Origin: Salinisphaera sp.
Lineage (GTDB): Bacteria > Pseudomonadota > Gammaproteobacteria > Nevskiales > Salinisphaeraceae
Direction: 5' to 3'
DNA length: 64,000 nt
Assembly: GCF_002729955.1 (NCBI RefSeq)
Contig: NZ_PBYA01000051.1
Coordinates: 61,484 to 125,483, forward strand
Shown: positions 42,528 through 51,351 of the stretch, one piece after another
How the letters are laid out: every line of letters begins with the position of its first letter
How positions within the stretch are numbered: position 1 is the first letter of the stretch
Position numbers and translations under genes: made by a program
The notes under the pieces: generated by a model
What the model was told of the DNA's origin: nothing
Database searches by the model: none
Seen by the model: only the letters and a program-made list of their open reading frames with translations

Positions 42528-42559
42528 TCGCGGCGCGTCGGCTCGGCCACGCGCCGCGA
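42528..42559 (+). terminator. hairpin after gltD
   Basis: A perfect 11-bp stem (TCGCGGCGCGT / ACGCGCCGCGA) with a 10-nt loop begins 14 bp after the gltD stop. It is followed by ACTAGA rather than T's, so it may be a Rho-assisted or processing site rather than a classical terminator. Confidence 0.5.
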
Positions 42560-42585
42560 ACTAGACCGCTGACTGGAGCACGCTC

Positions 42586-43305
42586 TTGCGCCCCATTGCC
42601 GATATCGACCGCCTCATCTTCGCGCTCGACGTACCCGACGCCGAGGCCGCGCGTGCACTGGTCGACCAGCTGGGCGATGCAGTGAATTTCTACAAGGTCG
42701 GCCTTGAACTGGCCATGGCGCCCGGCTATTTCGAACTGGTCGACTGGCTCAAGGCCCGCGGCAAGAAGGTCTTCGTCGATGTAAAGCTATTCGATGTGCC
42801 GGCTACCGTGGCCGCGGCCGTACGCCGGCTATGCGCACGCGATATCGACTTCATCACCGTGCACGGCAACCAGTCGGTCATGGAAGCCGCCGCCAAGGCG
42901 CGCAGCGGCGACTCGCGCATCCTCGCCGTCACCGCCCTCACCAGCCTCGATCAGGGTGATCTGGACGACATGGGCTTTGCCTGCGATATCGAATCGCTGG
43001 TGCTTTCGCGCGCCAAGCGGGCTCTGGAAGCCGGCTGCGACGGGGTGATTTCGTCGGGCATGGAAGTCGCCAACCTGCGCGCCCACGCGCCCGAGAAGCT
43101 GATCGCGGTTACCCCCGGCATTCGCCCTGTCGCCAACGACGAAGGCGCGGGCGACGATCAGAAACGGGTGATGACGCCAACCGCTGCCATTGCCGCCGGC
43201 GCGGACTATCTGGTGGTGGGCCGGCCGATCCGTAATGCCAACGATCCCCGCGCGGCTGCACTCGCAATTCAGCGCGAAATCAGCCAGGCGATCGCAGACC
43301 GCTAG
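42586..43305 (+). CDS. pyrF: orotidine-5'-phosphate decarboxylase
   Basis: It makes UMP from OMP, the last step of pyrimidine synthesis. The 239-aa protein has the catalytic FVDVKLFDVPAT (Asp-x-Lys-x-x-Asp), DFITVHGNQSV, ITPGIRPVANDEGAGDDQKRV-like phosphate loop and DYLVVGRPI. The start is TTG at 42586, with GGAG 7 nt upstream. Confidence 0.95.
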   Translation: MRPIADIDRLIFALDVPDAEAARALVDQLGDAVNFYKVGLELAMAPGYFELVDWLKARGKKVFVDVKLFDVPATVAAAVRRLCARDIDFITVHGNQSVMEAAAKARSGDSRILAVTALTSLDQGDLDDMGFACDIESLVLSRAKRALEAGCDGVISSGMEVANLRAHAPEKLIAVTPGIRPVANDEGAGDDQKRVMTPTAAIAAGADYLVVGRPIRNANDPRAAALAIQREISQAIADR

Positions 43306-43418
43306 CCGCGCGCCAACGTCTGAACAGGCCGGCGGTATGCCCCGCCCGGCCAAGCCGTTAAACTGCGCGCCGTCCCATTCTTCGCGCGGCCGAGCGTCGC
43401 GTGCGTTGCGAGTGCCTT

Positions 43419-44465
43419 ATGTCTCACGATCGTCTGCTGCGTGCGCTCAAGCGCGAACCCGTTGATGTCACCCCCGTCTGGCTGATGCGTCAGGCCGGGC
43501 GCTATCTGCCGGAATACCGCAAGCTGCGCGAACAGGCCGGCAGCTTTCTCGATCTGTGCCAGAACCCGGAGCTGGCCTGCGAGGTCACGCTGCAGCCGTT
43601 ACGGCGTTTTCCGCTCGACGGCGCGATTCTGTTTTCGGACATTCTCACGATTCCGGAAGCCATGGGTCTGGGCCTGCATTTCGTGGCCGGCGAAGGCCCG
43701 CACTTCCATCATCCGGTGCGCACGCCCGACGAGATCGCGAAATTGCGCGTACCGGATATCGAGGAAAGCCTCGGTTATGTCCCGGCCGCCGTGCGCCTGA
43801 TCCGTCGCGAGCTCGACGGCAAGACGCCGCTGATCGGCTTTGCCGGCAGCCCGTGGACGCTGGCCACCTATATGGTCGAAGGCGGGCCATCGAAGAACTA
43901 TCAGCACATCAAGGCATTGATGTACAACGCGCCGGACTCGCTGCATCAGCTCATGGATATCCTCGCGCGCTCGGTCGCGGCCTATCTCAATGCCCAGATC
44001 GCGGCCGGCGCCCAGGCGGTTCAGATCTTCGATACCTGGGGCGGCGTGCTCACGCCCGCGGCCTATCGCGAATTTTCGCTGGCCTACATGCAACGCATCG
44101 TCGAGCAGCTCGACGACGCGCCGGATGGCAGCAAGGTGCCGGTGATTCTGTTCACCAAGGGCGGCGGCCCCTGGCTGGAAGCCATGGCCGCCACCGGCTG
44201 CGATGCGCTGGGTCTCGACTGGACCATCGATATCGACGAAGCGCGGGCGCGCGTGGGCGACAAGGTCGCGCTACAGGGCAATCTCGACCCGGCCATGCTC
44301 TATGCCAAGCCCGAGGTCATTCGTGAAAACGTGGCCGATGTGCTCAAGCGCTTCGGCGATCATCCGGGCCATGTGTTCAACCTCGGCCACGGGGTCACGC
44401 CGCAGGTCGACCCCGACCATGTCGCGGCCCTGGTGGACGCCGTACACGAGTTTTCCGCGCGCTGA
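43419..44465 (+). CDS. hemE: uroporphyrinogen decarboxylase
   Basis: It converts uroporphyrinogen III to coproporphyrinogen III in haem synthesis. The 348-aa protein starts with [21 protein letters not shown] and has [12 protein letters not shown] (signature 1), [16 protein letters not shown] (signature 2) and [16 protein letters not shown] near the end. An in-frame ATG six codons upstream is less likely. GTTAAACTGC (43357-43366) is a -10-like element upstream. Confidence 0.96.
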   Translation: MSHDRLLRALKREPVDVTPVWLMRQAGRYLPEYRKLREQAGSFLDLCQNPELACEVTLQPLRRFPLDGAILFSDILTIPEAMGLGLHFVAGEGPHFHHPVRTPDEIAKLRVPDIEESLGYVPAAVRLIRRELDGKTPLIGFAGSPWTLATYMVEGGPSKNYQHIKALMYNAPDSLHQLMDILARSVAAYLNAQIAAGAQAVQIFDTWGGVLTPAAYREFSLAYMQRIVEQLDDAPDGSKVPVILFTKGGGPWLEAMAATGCDALGLDWTIDIDEARARVGDKVALQGNLDPAMLYAKPEVIRENVADVLKRFGDHPGHVFNLGHGVTPQVDPDHVAALVDAVHEFSAR

Positions 44466-44498
44466 GAGATAAATCGGGCCGGCCCCATGCGCGCCGGC

Positions 44499-44527
44499 TT
44501 GGCCTTGTCATCGGCAACCGTTACATT
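44499..44527 (+). promoter_or_regulatory. candidate promoter for the acyltransferase gene
   Basis: TTGGCC (44499-44504), 17-bp spacer, TACATT (44522-44527) inside GTTACATTGC. It lies about 40 bp before the acyltransferase start. Confidence 0.4.
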
Positions 44528-44565
44528 GCCGACATCGTTTCTTCAAAGCTGTGTACGACGCCTGT

Positions 44566-45501
44566 ATGAAGCGCGCGCTACAAAACATTCGCGGGGCGAT
44601 CGCCATCGCGGGCATGGTGCTGGTCACACTGATCGGCTTCATTCCGCTATTGCCCACCAGTCTGGTCAAATTGCTTGCGCCGTGGCCGGCCGTGAAAAAA
44701 CCGGCCACCCATGCCGTGCTCTGGGTGGCACGCTGGTGGGCGCGTGGCATCAATGCTTGCATCCTGGGCATGGGCCGCACCCGCGTGAGCTACGATCAGC
44801 AGGTGCCCGACGATCCCCATGGCCGCTATGTGGTGATCTCCAACCACCAGTGCTGGGCCGACGTGATGCTGCTATGCCACGTCATCGAGCCGCAACTGCC
44901 TTTCCCGCGCTATTTCATCAAGGAACAGCTGCGCTGGCTGCCGGTCGTCGGCATGGCCTGCTGGGCGCTGGATTTTCCGTTCATGAAACGCCACAGCCGG
45001 GCCGAGATCGAAAAGAATCCGGCCCTGCGCACCCGCGACATGGAAACCGTACGCCGCTCCTGTGAAACCTTTCGCGACTGGCCGGTGACCATCGTCAATT
45101 ATGCCGAGGGCACGCGCTCGAATGCAGCCAAGCGACGGGCGGTCAATTCGCCCTACGAAGCACTGATGCCGCCCAAGGCCGGCGGTACCGCCTTTACCCT
45201 GAACGCCATGCACGACGTGCTCGATGGCGTGCTCGACATGACCGTGGCCTATGTGAATACGCCCGAGCCGAAGTTCTGGGACATGCTCTGCGGGCGTATC
45301 GACGAAGTCGTGATTCGCGTACGCCGGCTGGATATTCCCAGCGATCTGCTCGAAGGCGACTACATGGGCGATGCCGATTACCGCAATCGCTTCAAGCGCT
45401 GGCTCGAACAACTCTGGGCCGAGAAGGATATCGAGGTCGCAGCGCTACAGGACCCGCGCCGGTCCGCGACGCGTTTCTCCCAGGTGGATAAAGCCTCGTG
45501 A
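44566..45501 (+). CDS. 1-acyl-glycerol-3-phosphate-acyltransferase-like protein (YihG family)
   Basis: A 311-aa membrane-associated acyltransferase with a hydrophobic N-terminal helix (about residues 12-35), the NHxxxxD catalytic motif as NHQCWADV (about 91-98) and the NYAEGTRSNAAKR substrate motif. This matches the PlsC-like YihG family, whose members move acyl chains to lysophospholipids. ATG 44566 is chosen; a GTG 5 codons upstream is possible. The stop overlaps the next gene (GTGA). Confidence 0.85.
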   Translation: MKRALQNIRGAIAIAGMVLVTLIGFIPLLPTSLVKLLAPWPAVKKPATHAVLWVARWWARGINACILGMGRTRVSYDQQVPDDPHGRYVVISNHQCWADVMLLCHVIEPQLPFPRYFIKEQLRWLPVVGMACWALDFPFMKRHSRAEIEKNPALRTRDMETVRRSCETFRDWPVTIVNYAEGTRSNAAKRRAVNSPYEALMPPKAGGTAFTLNAMHDVLDGVLDMTVAYVNTPEPKFWDMLCGRIDEVVIRVRRLDIPSDLLEGDYMGDADYRNRFKRWLEQLWAEKDIEVAALQDPRRSATRFSQVDKAS

Positions 45502-46250
45502 GCGGCCCGCGTGTGGTGTGGATTACCGGCGCGAGCTCGGGCATCGGCGCGGCCCTGGCCCGCGAGATGGCGGCCAACGGCTGGCAGGTCGCCGCCAGCG
45601 GGCGTAACCGCGAACGCCTCGATGCACTTTGTGCCGACGCACCCGACGCGATCCACGCCTTCGTGCTCGATGTCACCGACGGCGCGGCGAATAACGAAAC
45701 GGTCGCCGCAATCGAACAACAGCTGGGCCCGATCGACCTTGCAGTATTCAATGCCGGCATCGGTAGCCAGTTCTCTGTCACTCGCTTCGACGCCGCCGAT
45801 GTCCAGGATCGCATGGCCGTGAACTATGGCGGCGCGGTCAACGGCATCGGCGCGGTGTTGCCCGGCATGCTCGAGCGCGGCGCCGGCCAGATCGCGCTGA
45901 CTGCCAGCGTGGCGGGTTTTCGCGGTTTGCCCGGGGGCGCGCCCTACTCGGCCTCCAAGGCGGCGATGATCGCGCTGGCCGAGGGGCTCAAGCTCGATCT
46001 GGATCGTCACGGTATCGCCGTGAGCGTGATCACCCCCGGTTTCGTGCGTACGCCGATGACCGAGAAGAACCGGTTTCCCATGCCGTTCATGGTCGACGCC
46101 GACGACGCAGCCCGGCGTATCCGTCGTGGCCTGGCCGCGAAACGCTTCGAGATCACGTTTCCACGCCGCCTGTCCTACATACTCAAGCTCCTGCAGCGCC
46201 TGCCGTATGCGCTGTATTTTCCCATCATCCGTCGTGTGGCGAGGCTCTAG
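45498..46250 (+). CDS. short-chain dehydrogenase/reductase
   Basis: A 250-aa classical SDR with ITGASSGIGAALAREM (NAD(P) loop), FNAGIGS, the catalytic Ser in LTASVAG and YSASKAAM (YxxxK), and a C-terminal basic/hydrophobic tail that could touch the membrane. GTG 45498 overlaps the acyltransferase stop by 4 nt, so the two are translationally coupled. Substrate unknown; a lipid-related role is suggested only by the neighbour. Confidence 0.88.
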   Translation: MSGPRVVWITGASSGIGAALAREMAANGWQVAASGRNRERLDALCADAPDAIHAFVLDVTDGAANNETVAAIEQQLGPIDLAVFNAGIGSQFSVTRFDAADVQDRMAVNYGGAVNGIGAVLPGMLERGAGQIALTASVAGFRGLPGGAPYSASKAAMIALAEGLKLDLDRHGIAVSVITPGFVRTPMTEKNRFPMPFMVDADDAARRIRRGLAAKRFEITFPRRLSYILKLLQRLPYALYFPIIRRVARL

Positions 46251-46252
46251 TC

Positions 46253-46444
46253 ATGAACACAGTCGTCTGGATCGTGATCATTATCGGCGTGTTGGTGGCC
46301 GCCTTCGGCATTCTGAACTGGGTACGCGCCCAGATCGCGGCCAGCCGCGAAGACCTCAAGCATGTCGATCGCAGCAAGCTGCGGGACATGGACAAGGATG
46401 CCTGGGCCGAAGAGGAACGCGAAAAGGACGACTGGAAAAGCTAA
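46253..46444 (+). CDS. 63-aa small membrane protein
   Basis: One N-terminal helix (TVVWIVIIIGVLVAAFGILNW) followed by a charged, Asp/Glu/Lys-rich tail. It starts 2 bp after the SDR stop, so it is probably the third gene of that operon. Its TAA stop (46442-46444) is part of the CTAA target duplication of the adjacent MITE, so the coding frame is unharmed. No function is recognised. Confidence 0.65.
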   Translation: MNTVVWIVIIIGVLVAAFGILNWVRAQIAASREDLKHVDRSKLRDMDKDAWAEEEREKDDWKS

Positions 46445-46691
46445 GGAAGCTCTGCACAACCTGTCACCGTCGCGCCGGCGTGCTTTGCCCGTGGCTGCCT
46501 CGACGCTGACCAGGCGCGCGCAAAGCCGGCGGCCCCGAAGGGGTTTGGCCTCAAATGCGCCGCGACAGGGTTGTGCGAGCTTGACCTGCCAATAAGGCAG
46601 CCGCTGCGCTCGCACGCCTTGTCGCACCGCATTCGACCTTGAAAGTCTTTTCAGGGCGAACGCGAACCGCGAGAGGTTATGCAGAGCTTCC
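46445..46691. mobile_element. non-autonomous IS5-like MITE (247 bp) with CTAA target duplication
   Basis: The two ends are inverted repeats (GGAAGCTCTGCACAACCT left, GGAAGCTCTGCATAACCT as the reverse complement of the right; 17 of 18 match). Both are flanked by CTAA (46441-46444 and 46692-46695), a 4-bp duplication of the YTAR type known for the IS5 subgroup. No transposase frame fits inside, so it needs one in trans. An internal inverted repeat (ACAGGGTTGTGCGAGC near 46564-46580 with GCTCGCACGCCTTGT near 46609-46623) suggests extra structure. Confidence 0.85.
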
Positions 46692-46729
46692 CTAAAGCCC
46701 GCGTTCATCCGCCGCCGCGCCCACAGGCG

Positions 46730-46735
46730 TAGAAT
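46730..46735 (+). promoter_or_regulatory. candidate -10 of the ctaG-sco unit
   Basis: TAGAAT followed by GCC lies 60 bp before ctaG, just outside the right end of the MITE. No good -35 was seen at 16-18 bp; the spacer would run into sequence just downstream of the element. Confidence 0.3.
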
Positions 46736-46795
46736 GCCGGTTGGTATGCGCCCGCGACGGGCGCGTGTGTACTGCGTTTCAACCCAGGCGATCGT

Positions 46796-47668
46796 ATGAC
46801 CGACGAGATCATTCGCTGGCTCACACCCTGGGAGCCCCAGCCGGTGTTGATCGCGGTCTTTGCCCTCGCCGCGCTGTGCTATGCGCGCGGCCTCGCCCGG
46901 CGGCGACGCATACGCGATATCGCGCCGGCGATCGCTTTCGGCATTGGCCTGATCAGCATGTATGTCGTCATGCAAACGCATGTCGACTATTACGCGCAGT
47001 ACATGTTCTTCATCCACCGCGCCCAGCATCTGATCCTGCACCACCTCGGCCCGTTTCTGATCGCGCTGTCCATGCCCACGGCCGTGCTCGCCGCCGGCGC
47101 GCCCGCCTGGCTTAATCGCGGCGTGCGCGGCATCGGCACGCTGCCACCGGTGATGGCCTGTTATCGCTTCGTACAGCACCCGGTCATCAGCGCGCTGTTG
47201 TTCGTGGGCCTGATCTATTTCTGGCTCACCCCGTCAATTCATTTCACCGCCATGCTCTCGGCACGCGATTACTGGCTGATGAATCTGTCCATGGCCGTCG
47301 ACGGCCTGTTGTTCTGGTGGTTCATGCTGGACCCGCGCGCGCCGGGCACCACGCGTACCACCTACTCCACCGGCCTGCGCATTATCGTTTTGTGGGCGGT
47401 CATGCCACCACAGATCGCGCTGGGTGCCTATATCGCGCTGGCGCCGGATACGGTTTACGACGTCTATGCCGTCTGCGGGCGGGCCTTTCCGATCTCGCCC
47501 ATCGTCGACCAGCAACTGGGCGGGCTGATCACCTGGATACCGGCCGCGATGATGAGCGTGGTTGCAACGCTTATCCTGTTGCGCTTCGGCTTTATCCACG
47601 AGCGCAACAGAACCCCGCCGGCCGCCGAACGCAAGACGGCGATACCGACCAAGGAACCCGTGACATGA
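46796..47668 (+). CDS. ctaG: cytochrome c oxidase assembly factor CtaG (caa3-type)
   Basis: A 290-aa polytopic membrane protein with seven or so helices. It has the MFFIHRAQHLILHHLGPFLIA segment and the MLSARDYWLMNLSMAVDGLLFWWF segment, rich in His/Met, characteristic of the caa3_CtaG family that helps metallate cytochrome oxidase. The stop overlaps the start of the Sco gene (ATGA), which supports a copper-delivery role. Confidence 0.85.
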   Translation: MTDEIIRWLTPWEPQPVLIAVFALAALCYARGLARRRRIRDIAPAIAFGIGLISMYVVMQTHVDYYAQYMFFIHRAQHLILHHLGPFLIALSMPTAVLAAGAPAWLNRGVRGIGTLPPVMACYRFVQHPVISALLFVGLIYFWLTPSIHFTAMLSARDYWLMNLSMAVDGLLFWWFMLDPRAPGTTRTTYSTGLRIIVLWAVMPPQIALGAYIALAPDTVYDVYAVCGRAFPISPIVDQQLGGLITWIPAAMMSVVATLILLRFGFIHERNRTPPAAERKTAIPTKEPVT

Positions 47669-48273
47669 CTTTGTACAAGATCCATTCGGCGCTGTGGCTG
47701 GCCCTCGTACTGGGCCTCGGCACGGCGCTGAGCGCTTGCTCGGGCGGCGCCGACTACGCCGCCCACGATATTACCGGCGTAATGCCCGATCTCGAGTTCA
47801 ATCTGACCAACGAGAAGGGCGAGGCGGTGACCGCCGACGATTACGACGGGCGACTGAAGCTGCTGTTCTTTGGCTACACCAACTGCCCGGATATCTGCCC
47901 GGCCACCATGGCCCGTATTCGCGCAGCCCTGGGCGGACTGGACGCCGACACCCGCGACAATATCGACGTGCTGTTTCTCAGCGTCGACCCGGAACGCGAT
48001 ACCCCCGAGCGCCTGCAGCGCTTCACCTCGAGCTTCGGTGAGGGCGTGACGGGCCTGACCGGCACCCAGGAACAGCTCAAGGCGCTGAGCAAGCGTTATC
48101 GCGTGACCTATGGCTACGGCGAGCCCAACGAGAACGGCTTCTATCTGGTATCGCACAGCAGCGCGATCTTCGTGTTCGGCCCCGACGATCGCGCGCGATT
48201 GCTGATCAACCAGCAGCAGGGCGTGGACGAAATCACCGCCGATCTGAAAACCCTGCTCGGCCAGCTCGACTGA
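47665..48273 (+). CDS. SCO1/SenC family copper chaperone
   Basis: A 202-aa lipoprotein-like thioredoxin-fold protein: N-terminal signal ending near LSAC, then FFGYTNCPDICPATMARIR with the CxxxC copper site (about residues 75-79) and the conserved His in VSHSSAIFVFG (about 160). It delivers copper to cytochrome oxidase CuA. It overlaps ctaG by 4 nt. Confidence 0.92.
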   Translation: MTLYKIHSALWLALVLGLGTALSACSGGADYAAHDITGVMPDLEFNLTNEKGEAVTADDYDGRLKLLFFGYTNCPDICPATMARIRAALGGLDADTRDNIDVLFLSVDPERDTPERLQRFTSSFGEGVTGLTGTQEQLKALSKRYRVTYGYGEPNENGFYLVSHSSAIFVFGPDDRARLLINQQQGVDEITADLKTLLGQLD

Positions 48274-48776
48274 ACGGATCTGTGCAAATAGTCGAGCGCG
48301 CGCTGATCTGCAAGAATCGCCTTAAGTCCGCGGACTCATTTTTAACAAACCCGGCCCTTGAGGGTCTTTACCCTCTCTGCACGAAGGCGTTCTTCGGTTA
48401 TTCGTCCGCAGATCGACACAGATCAACGCAGATCACGACCGTGTGTTTGATCTTGGCCGTTTGCCGGTTCCGATTACGAACAAAGTTGAGAATCGAGCAC
48501 AAGCGCTCAGCATCCGCTCTTCAACCTAACTGACTTGCGCTTTATTCGCCTATCTTCGCGCTCATTAGCGGAGGCTAGTCGCCTTTCACATCTGCGTGAA
48601 TCTGCGTCGATCTGCGGATACTTCTTCTAGAAACGAAGCTCTTGGCAAAGAGGAGGCACCGCGGGTCGAGGTTACCCCCAACCACCTGTCTTATTTGCGT
48701 ATATTCGCGTTCATTTGCGGACAATATTCTTTCTAGAACGCACCCGAAGGCGTTTGGTAGAACTCCGATCAGGTTG
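48274..48776. other. 503-bp intergenic region dense in ~10-nt-period repeats
   Basis: No coding frame is convincing here. Four arrays of ATCTGCGt/ATTTGCGt-type units lie at 48404-48440 (reverse), 48542-48572, 48589-48618 and 48692-48721 (forward). Two of the forward units are followed by TTCTAGAA (48625-48632 and 48731-48738). It separates sco from the convergent MFS gene. See the repeat feature. Confidence 0.6.
48404..48738. repeat. array of ATCTGCG/CGCAGAT repeats with three direct and one inverted copy
   Basis: The inverted copy (48404-48440, CCGCAGATCGACACAGATC...) can pair with the forward copy at 48589-48618 (ATCTGCGTGAATCTGCGTCG...). The forward copies at 48542-48572 and 48692-48721 are diverged (TTCGCC..., TTTGCG...). 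The repeat unit is about 10 nt. The same family is at 2127-2243. No function is established for this widespread gammaproteobacterial repeat type. Confidence 0.6.
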
Positions 48777-50108
48777 TTAGCCCGCTGCCCGTTCGCTACG
48801 CCCGATGCGCTCCTGCAATTCTGCATGCCGCCGCCGGTCCAGCGGGAAATTCCACATCATGGCAACCACGCCGAGCTTGATCGCCACCGGCAGCAGCCCG
48901 TAGAGCACGGCCAGCGTCCACAGCGCGACAGCGTCGTTGTCCTGCCCGGCATCGAAGCCGGCCAGCCACAGCACCGGGTAGGCGATGCCCAGGGCAATCG
49001 CAAAGGCCAGTTTCGTGGCCATACCCCAGAGCCCGAAATACAGGCCCGCGCGGCCGTCACCGCCGGCCGCGGTGTCTTCGTCGATGACGTCAGCCTGAAT
49101 CGAGGCGGCAATGGCCTGATCCACGCCCAGACAGGTCCCACCGAGCACGCAGATCAGCCCGTAGCCGATATAGTCGCCCTCGCCCAGGGTGAGGGTGAAG
49201 ATGAACACGAAGCTCACCCACAGCATCGAGGCACACCACAGCCGGTGCTTGCTCCAGTTGCGCCCGATCTTCAGCCACAGCGGCAGGCCGAGCACGGCGG
49301 AGAGAAAATAGATCGCCAGAAAGATGCCGCCGGTGATTTCACTGCCGCCCAGAATGGCGGTCACGAAGAACAGGAACAGCGCGGCCGGCAGACCGTTCGC
49401 GGCGCCGTTGAGCAGGTAGGCAATCAGCAGCCGGGTGAACGGCCGGTTGGACTTGAGCAGATCGAGGCTTTCCCGCCAACGGATCTTCGACGCGTTGACG
49501 CCGTCCGGCTCGCGCACCCGCCACAGAAACAGCCCGGTGGCGATGGGCAAGGCCACCATCAGAAACACCGCGATCGCGGCCAGGCCCGCGGCCGCGCCGC
49601 CGATAAAGCGCTGTGCAATGGCTGGCAGCATGATGGCCACGAGCGTTCCGAGCACAAAGAACCCTTCGCGCCAGGCGGTGATACGCGAGCGCTCGTCGTA
49701 GTCGGGCGACATTTCCGCGCCGAGCGTGGTATAGGGCAGATAGATCAGCGTCCAGCCGAGATAGGCCAGCATGCTCCATACCAGTAGATAGGCCGCACCC
49801 GCGTTGTCGGGCGGCACGAAAAGAAACCAGGCCGCGAGCATGAGCACCGGCGTGCCGGCTGCGATCCACGGCCGCCGACGCCCGAAGCGCGTCTGCAGCC
49901 GATCGGAGGCGCTGCCGATCAACGGGTCGGTGACCACATCGAACAGGCGGGCGGCAAAGATCAGCACGCCGACCAGGCCGGTGTTCAGGCCCGGCATCTG
50001 CGCATAGAACGGCGGCAGATAGACCGTCAGGGGCAGGCCCAGCGCGGCCAGCGGCAGGCCAAGCAGCCCGTAGGCGGCCAGGCGATCCATGCCGGTACGT
50101 GTACTCAT
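48777..50108 (-). CDS. MFS transporter of the GPH (glycoside-pentoside-hexuronide) type
   Basis: A 443-aa protein with about 12 hydrophobic helices and the motif A segment FDVVTDPLIGSASDRLQTRFGRRRPW characteristic of GPH/MFS_2 transporters. Nominally these are sugar/cation symporters, but members linked to cfa-like genes are also found in lipid operons, so the substrate is unclear. It begins 7 bp after the methyltransferase stop, as the last gene of the four-gene operon. Confidence 0.85.
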   Translation of the reverse strand: MSTRTGMDRLAAYGLLGLPLAALGLPLTVYLPPFYAQMPGLNTGLVGVLIFAARLFDVVTDPLIGSASDRLQTRFGRRRPWIAAGTPVLMLAAWFLFVPPDNAGAAYLLVWSMLAYLGWTLIYLPYTTLGAEMSPDYDERSRITAWREGFFVLGTLVAIMLPAIAQRFIGGAAAGLAAIAVFLMVALPIATGLFLWRVREPDGVNASKIRWRESLDLLKSNRPFTRLLIAYLLNGAANGLPAALFLFFVTAILGGSEITGGIFLAIYFLSAVLGLPLWLKIGRNWSKHRLWCASMLWVSFVFIFTLTLGEGDYIGYGLICVLGGTCLGVDQAIAASIQADVIDEDTAAGGDGRAGLYFGLWGMATKLAFAIALGIAYPVLWLAGFDAGQDNDAVALWTLAVLYGLLPVAIKLGVVAMMWNFPLDRRRHAELQERIGRSERAAG

Positions 50109-50115
50109 AGGCGTA

Positions 50116-51351
50116 TCAGTCCCGCTGCAGGGCGATCTGCATCAGATCGATATTGCCGGAGGTGAAGCCGGCCGCGCAGTAGGCCAGATAGTAGCGCCAC
50201 ATGCGATAGAAGGCGGTCCCGCGCTCGGCGATGATCGAGTCGGCCGCGGCCCGTACCGAGTCGTCCCAGCGCATGAGGGTGCGTGCATAGTCCGCGCCGT
50301 AGAAATCGGTTTCGCGTACACGCAGGCCCTTGGCTTCGGCCTGGGCCTGAAAGACGCTCGGCGAGGCGAGCATACCGCCCGGAAAAACGTACTCCTGGAT
50401 GAAGTCGACGTTGGCGCGGTAGTAGTCGAAGCGCGAGTCGTCGATGGTAATCGCCTGGATCGCCGCGCGACCGCCCGGCTTGAGCGCATCGTGGATCGCG
50501 GCGAAATAGGTCGGCCAGTAGGCTTCGCCCACCGCTTCGTACATTTCGATCGATACCACGTGATCGTAACGTGTGCTGACGTCGCGATAATCGCGCAGCT
50601 CGAAGGTTACCCGATCGGCAAGGCCCGCGGCCTGCGCGCGTTCATTGGCAAAGCGCAGTTGTTCGGTGGACAGCGTCAAACCGGTCACATGGCAATCGGC
50701 ATGGGTGGCGGCATAGCGGGCGAACCCACCCCAGCCACAGCCGATTTCCAGAATATGATCGCCCGGCTGCACGTCGAGGCGTGCGAGCAGTCGCGCATAC
50801 TTGCGCCGCTGTGCGTCGGCCAGCGGCTCGTCGTCCTGTTCGAAAATCGCGCTCGAATAGGTCCAGGTCTCGTCCAACCACTGGGCATAAAAATCGTTGC
50901 CGAGGTCGTAGTGATAGGCGATGTTGCGCCGCGAGCCGCGTTTGGAGTTGCGCCGCAGCCGATGGCGGACCGCGCTCATCCAGGTATACAGATGCTGCAG
51001 GCGCGAAAAATCCGGCTCCAGAGCATCTTCGTTAAGATGCAGCAGGTAGATGAGCGTGGCCAGATCGTCGGCGTCCCACTCTCCGGCCATATAGCCTTCC
51101 GCGAAGCCGATGGAACCGGCCTTGAACAGCCGAGTGACCATGGCCGCCGAGTGCATATACAGCCGTGCCGACGGCCCCTCGCGCTGGCCCACGAACACGG
51201 CGAGCGAGCCGTTGGGCAGTCGCACTTCCAGCCGCCCCGTATGCAGCCGGTCGAGACGTTTGACGACCTGGCGTTCGCGCCAGTTGGTCGGCGCGCCGGT
51301 TTGAATAGTCGCGCCCTTGTCGTGTCGCGTGGTCATCGTTTCAGGAGACAT
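50116..51351 (-). CDS. cyclopropane-fatty-acyl-phospholipid synthase family SAM-dependent methyltransferase
   Basis: The 411-aa protein has the CFA synthase N-terminal lipid-binding region and a SAM-binding Rossmann domain: AYHYDLGNDFYAQWLDETWTYS, ILEIGCGWGG, TGLTLSTEQL, and the SIEMYEAVGEAYWPTYF segment. It methylates unsaturated acyl chains in the membrane; the exact product (cyclopropane, or a methylated furan precursor as in some alpha-proteobacteria) is not set by sequence. It overlaps the DUF1365 gene by 11 nt. Confidence 0.88.
   Translation of the reverse strand: MSPETMTTRHDKGATIQTGAPTNWRERQVVKRLDRLHTGRLEVRLPNGSLAVFVGQREGPSARLYMHSAAMVTRLFKAGSIGFAEGYMAGEWDADDLATLIYLLHLNEDALEPDFSRLQHLYTWMSAVRHRLRRNSKRGSRRNIAYHYDLGNDFYAQWLDETWTYSSAIFEQDDEPLADAQRRKYARLLARLDVQPGDHILEIGCGWGGFARYAATHADCHVTGLTLSTEQLRFANERAQAAGLADRVTFELRDYRDVSTRYDHVVSIEMYEAVGEAYWPTYFAAIHDALKPGGRAAIQAITIDDSRFDYYRANVDFIQEYVFPGGMLASPSVFQAQAEAKGLRVRETDFYGADYARTLMRWDDSVRAAADSIIAERGTAFYRMWRYYLAYCAAGFTSGNIDLMQIALQRD

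Noticed and set aside
46441..46632. A 63-codon minus-strand frame inside the MITE
   Set aside because: It crosses the element's ends and has no protein-like features; a by-product of GC-rich sequence.
48404..48738. Possible CRISPR array
   Set aside because: Units are about 10 nt apart, diverged and in both orientations, with no spacers of regular length and no cas genes nearby.
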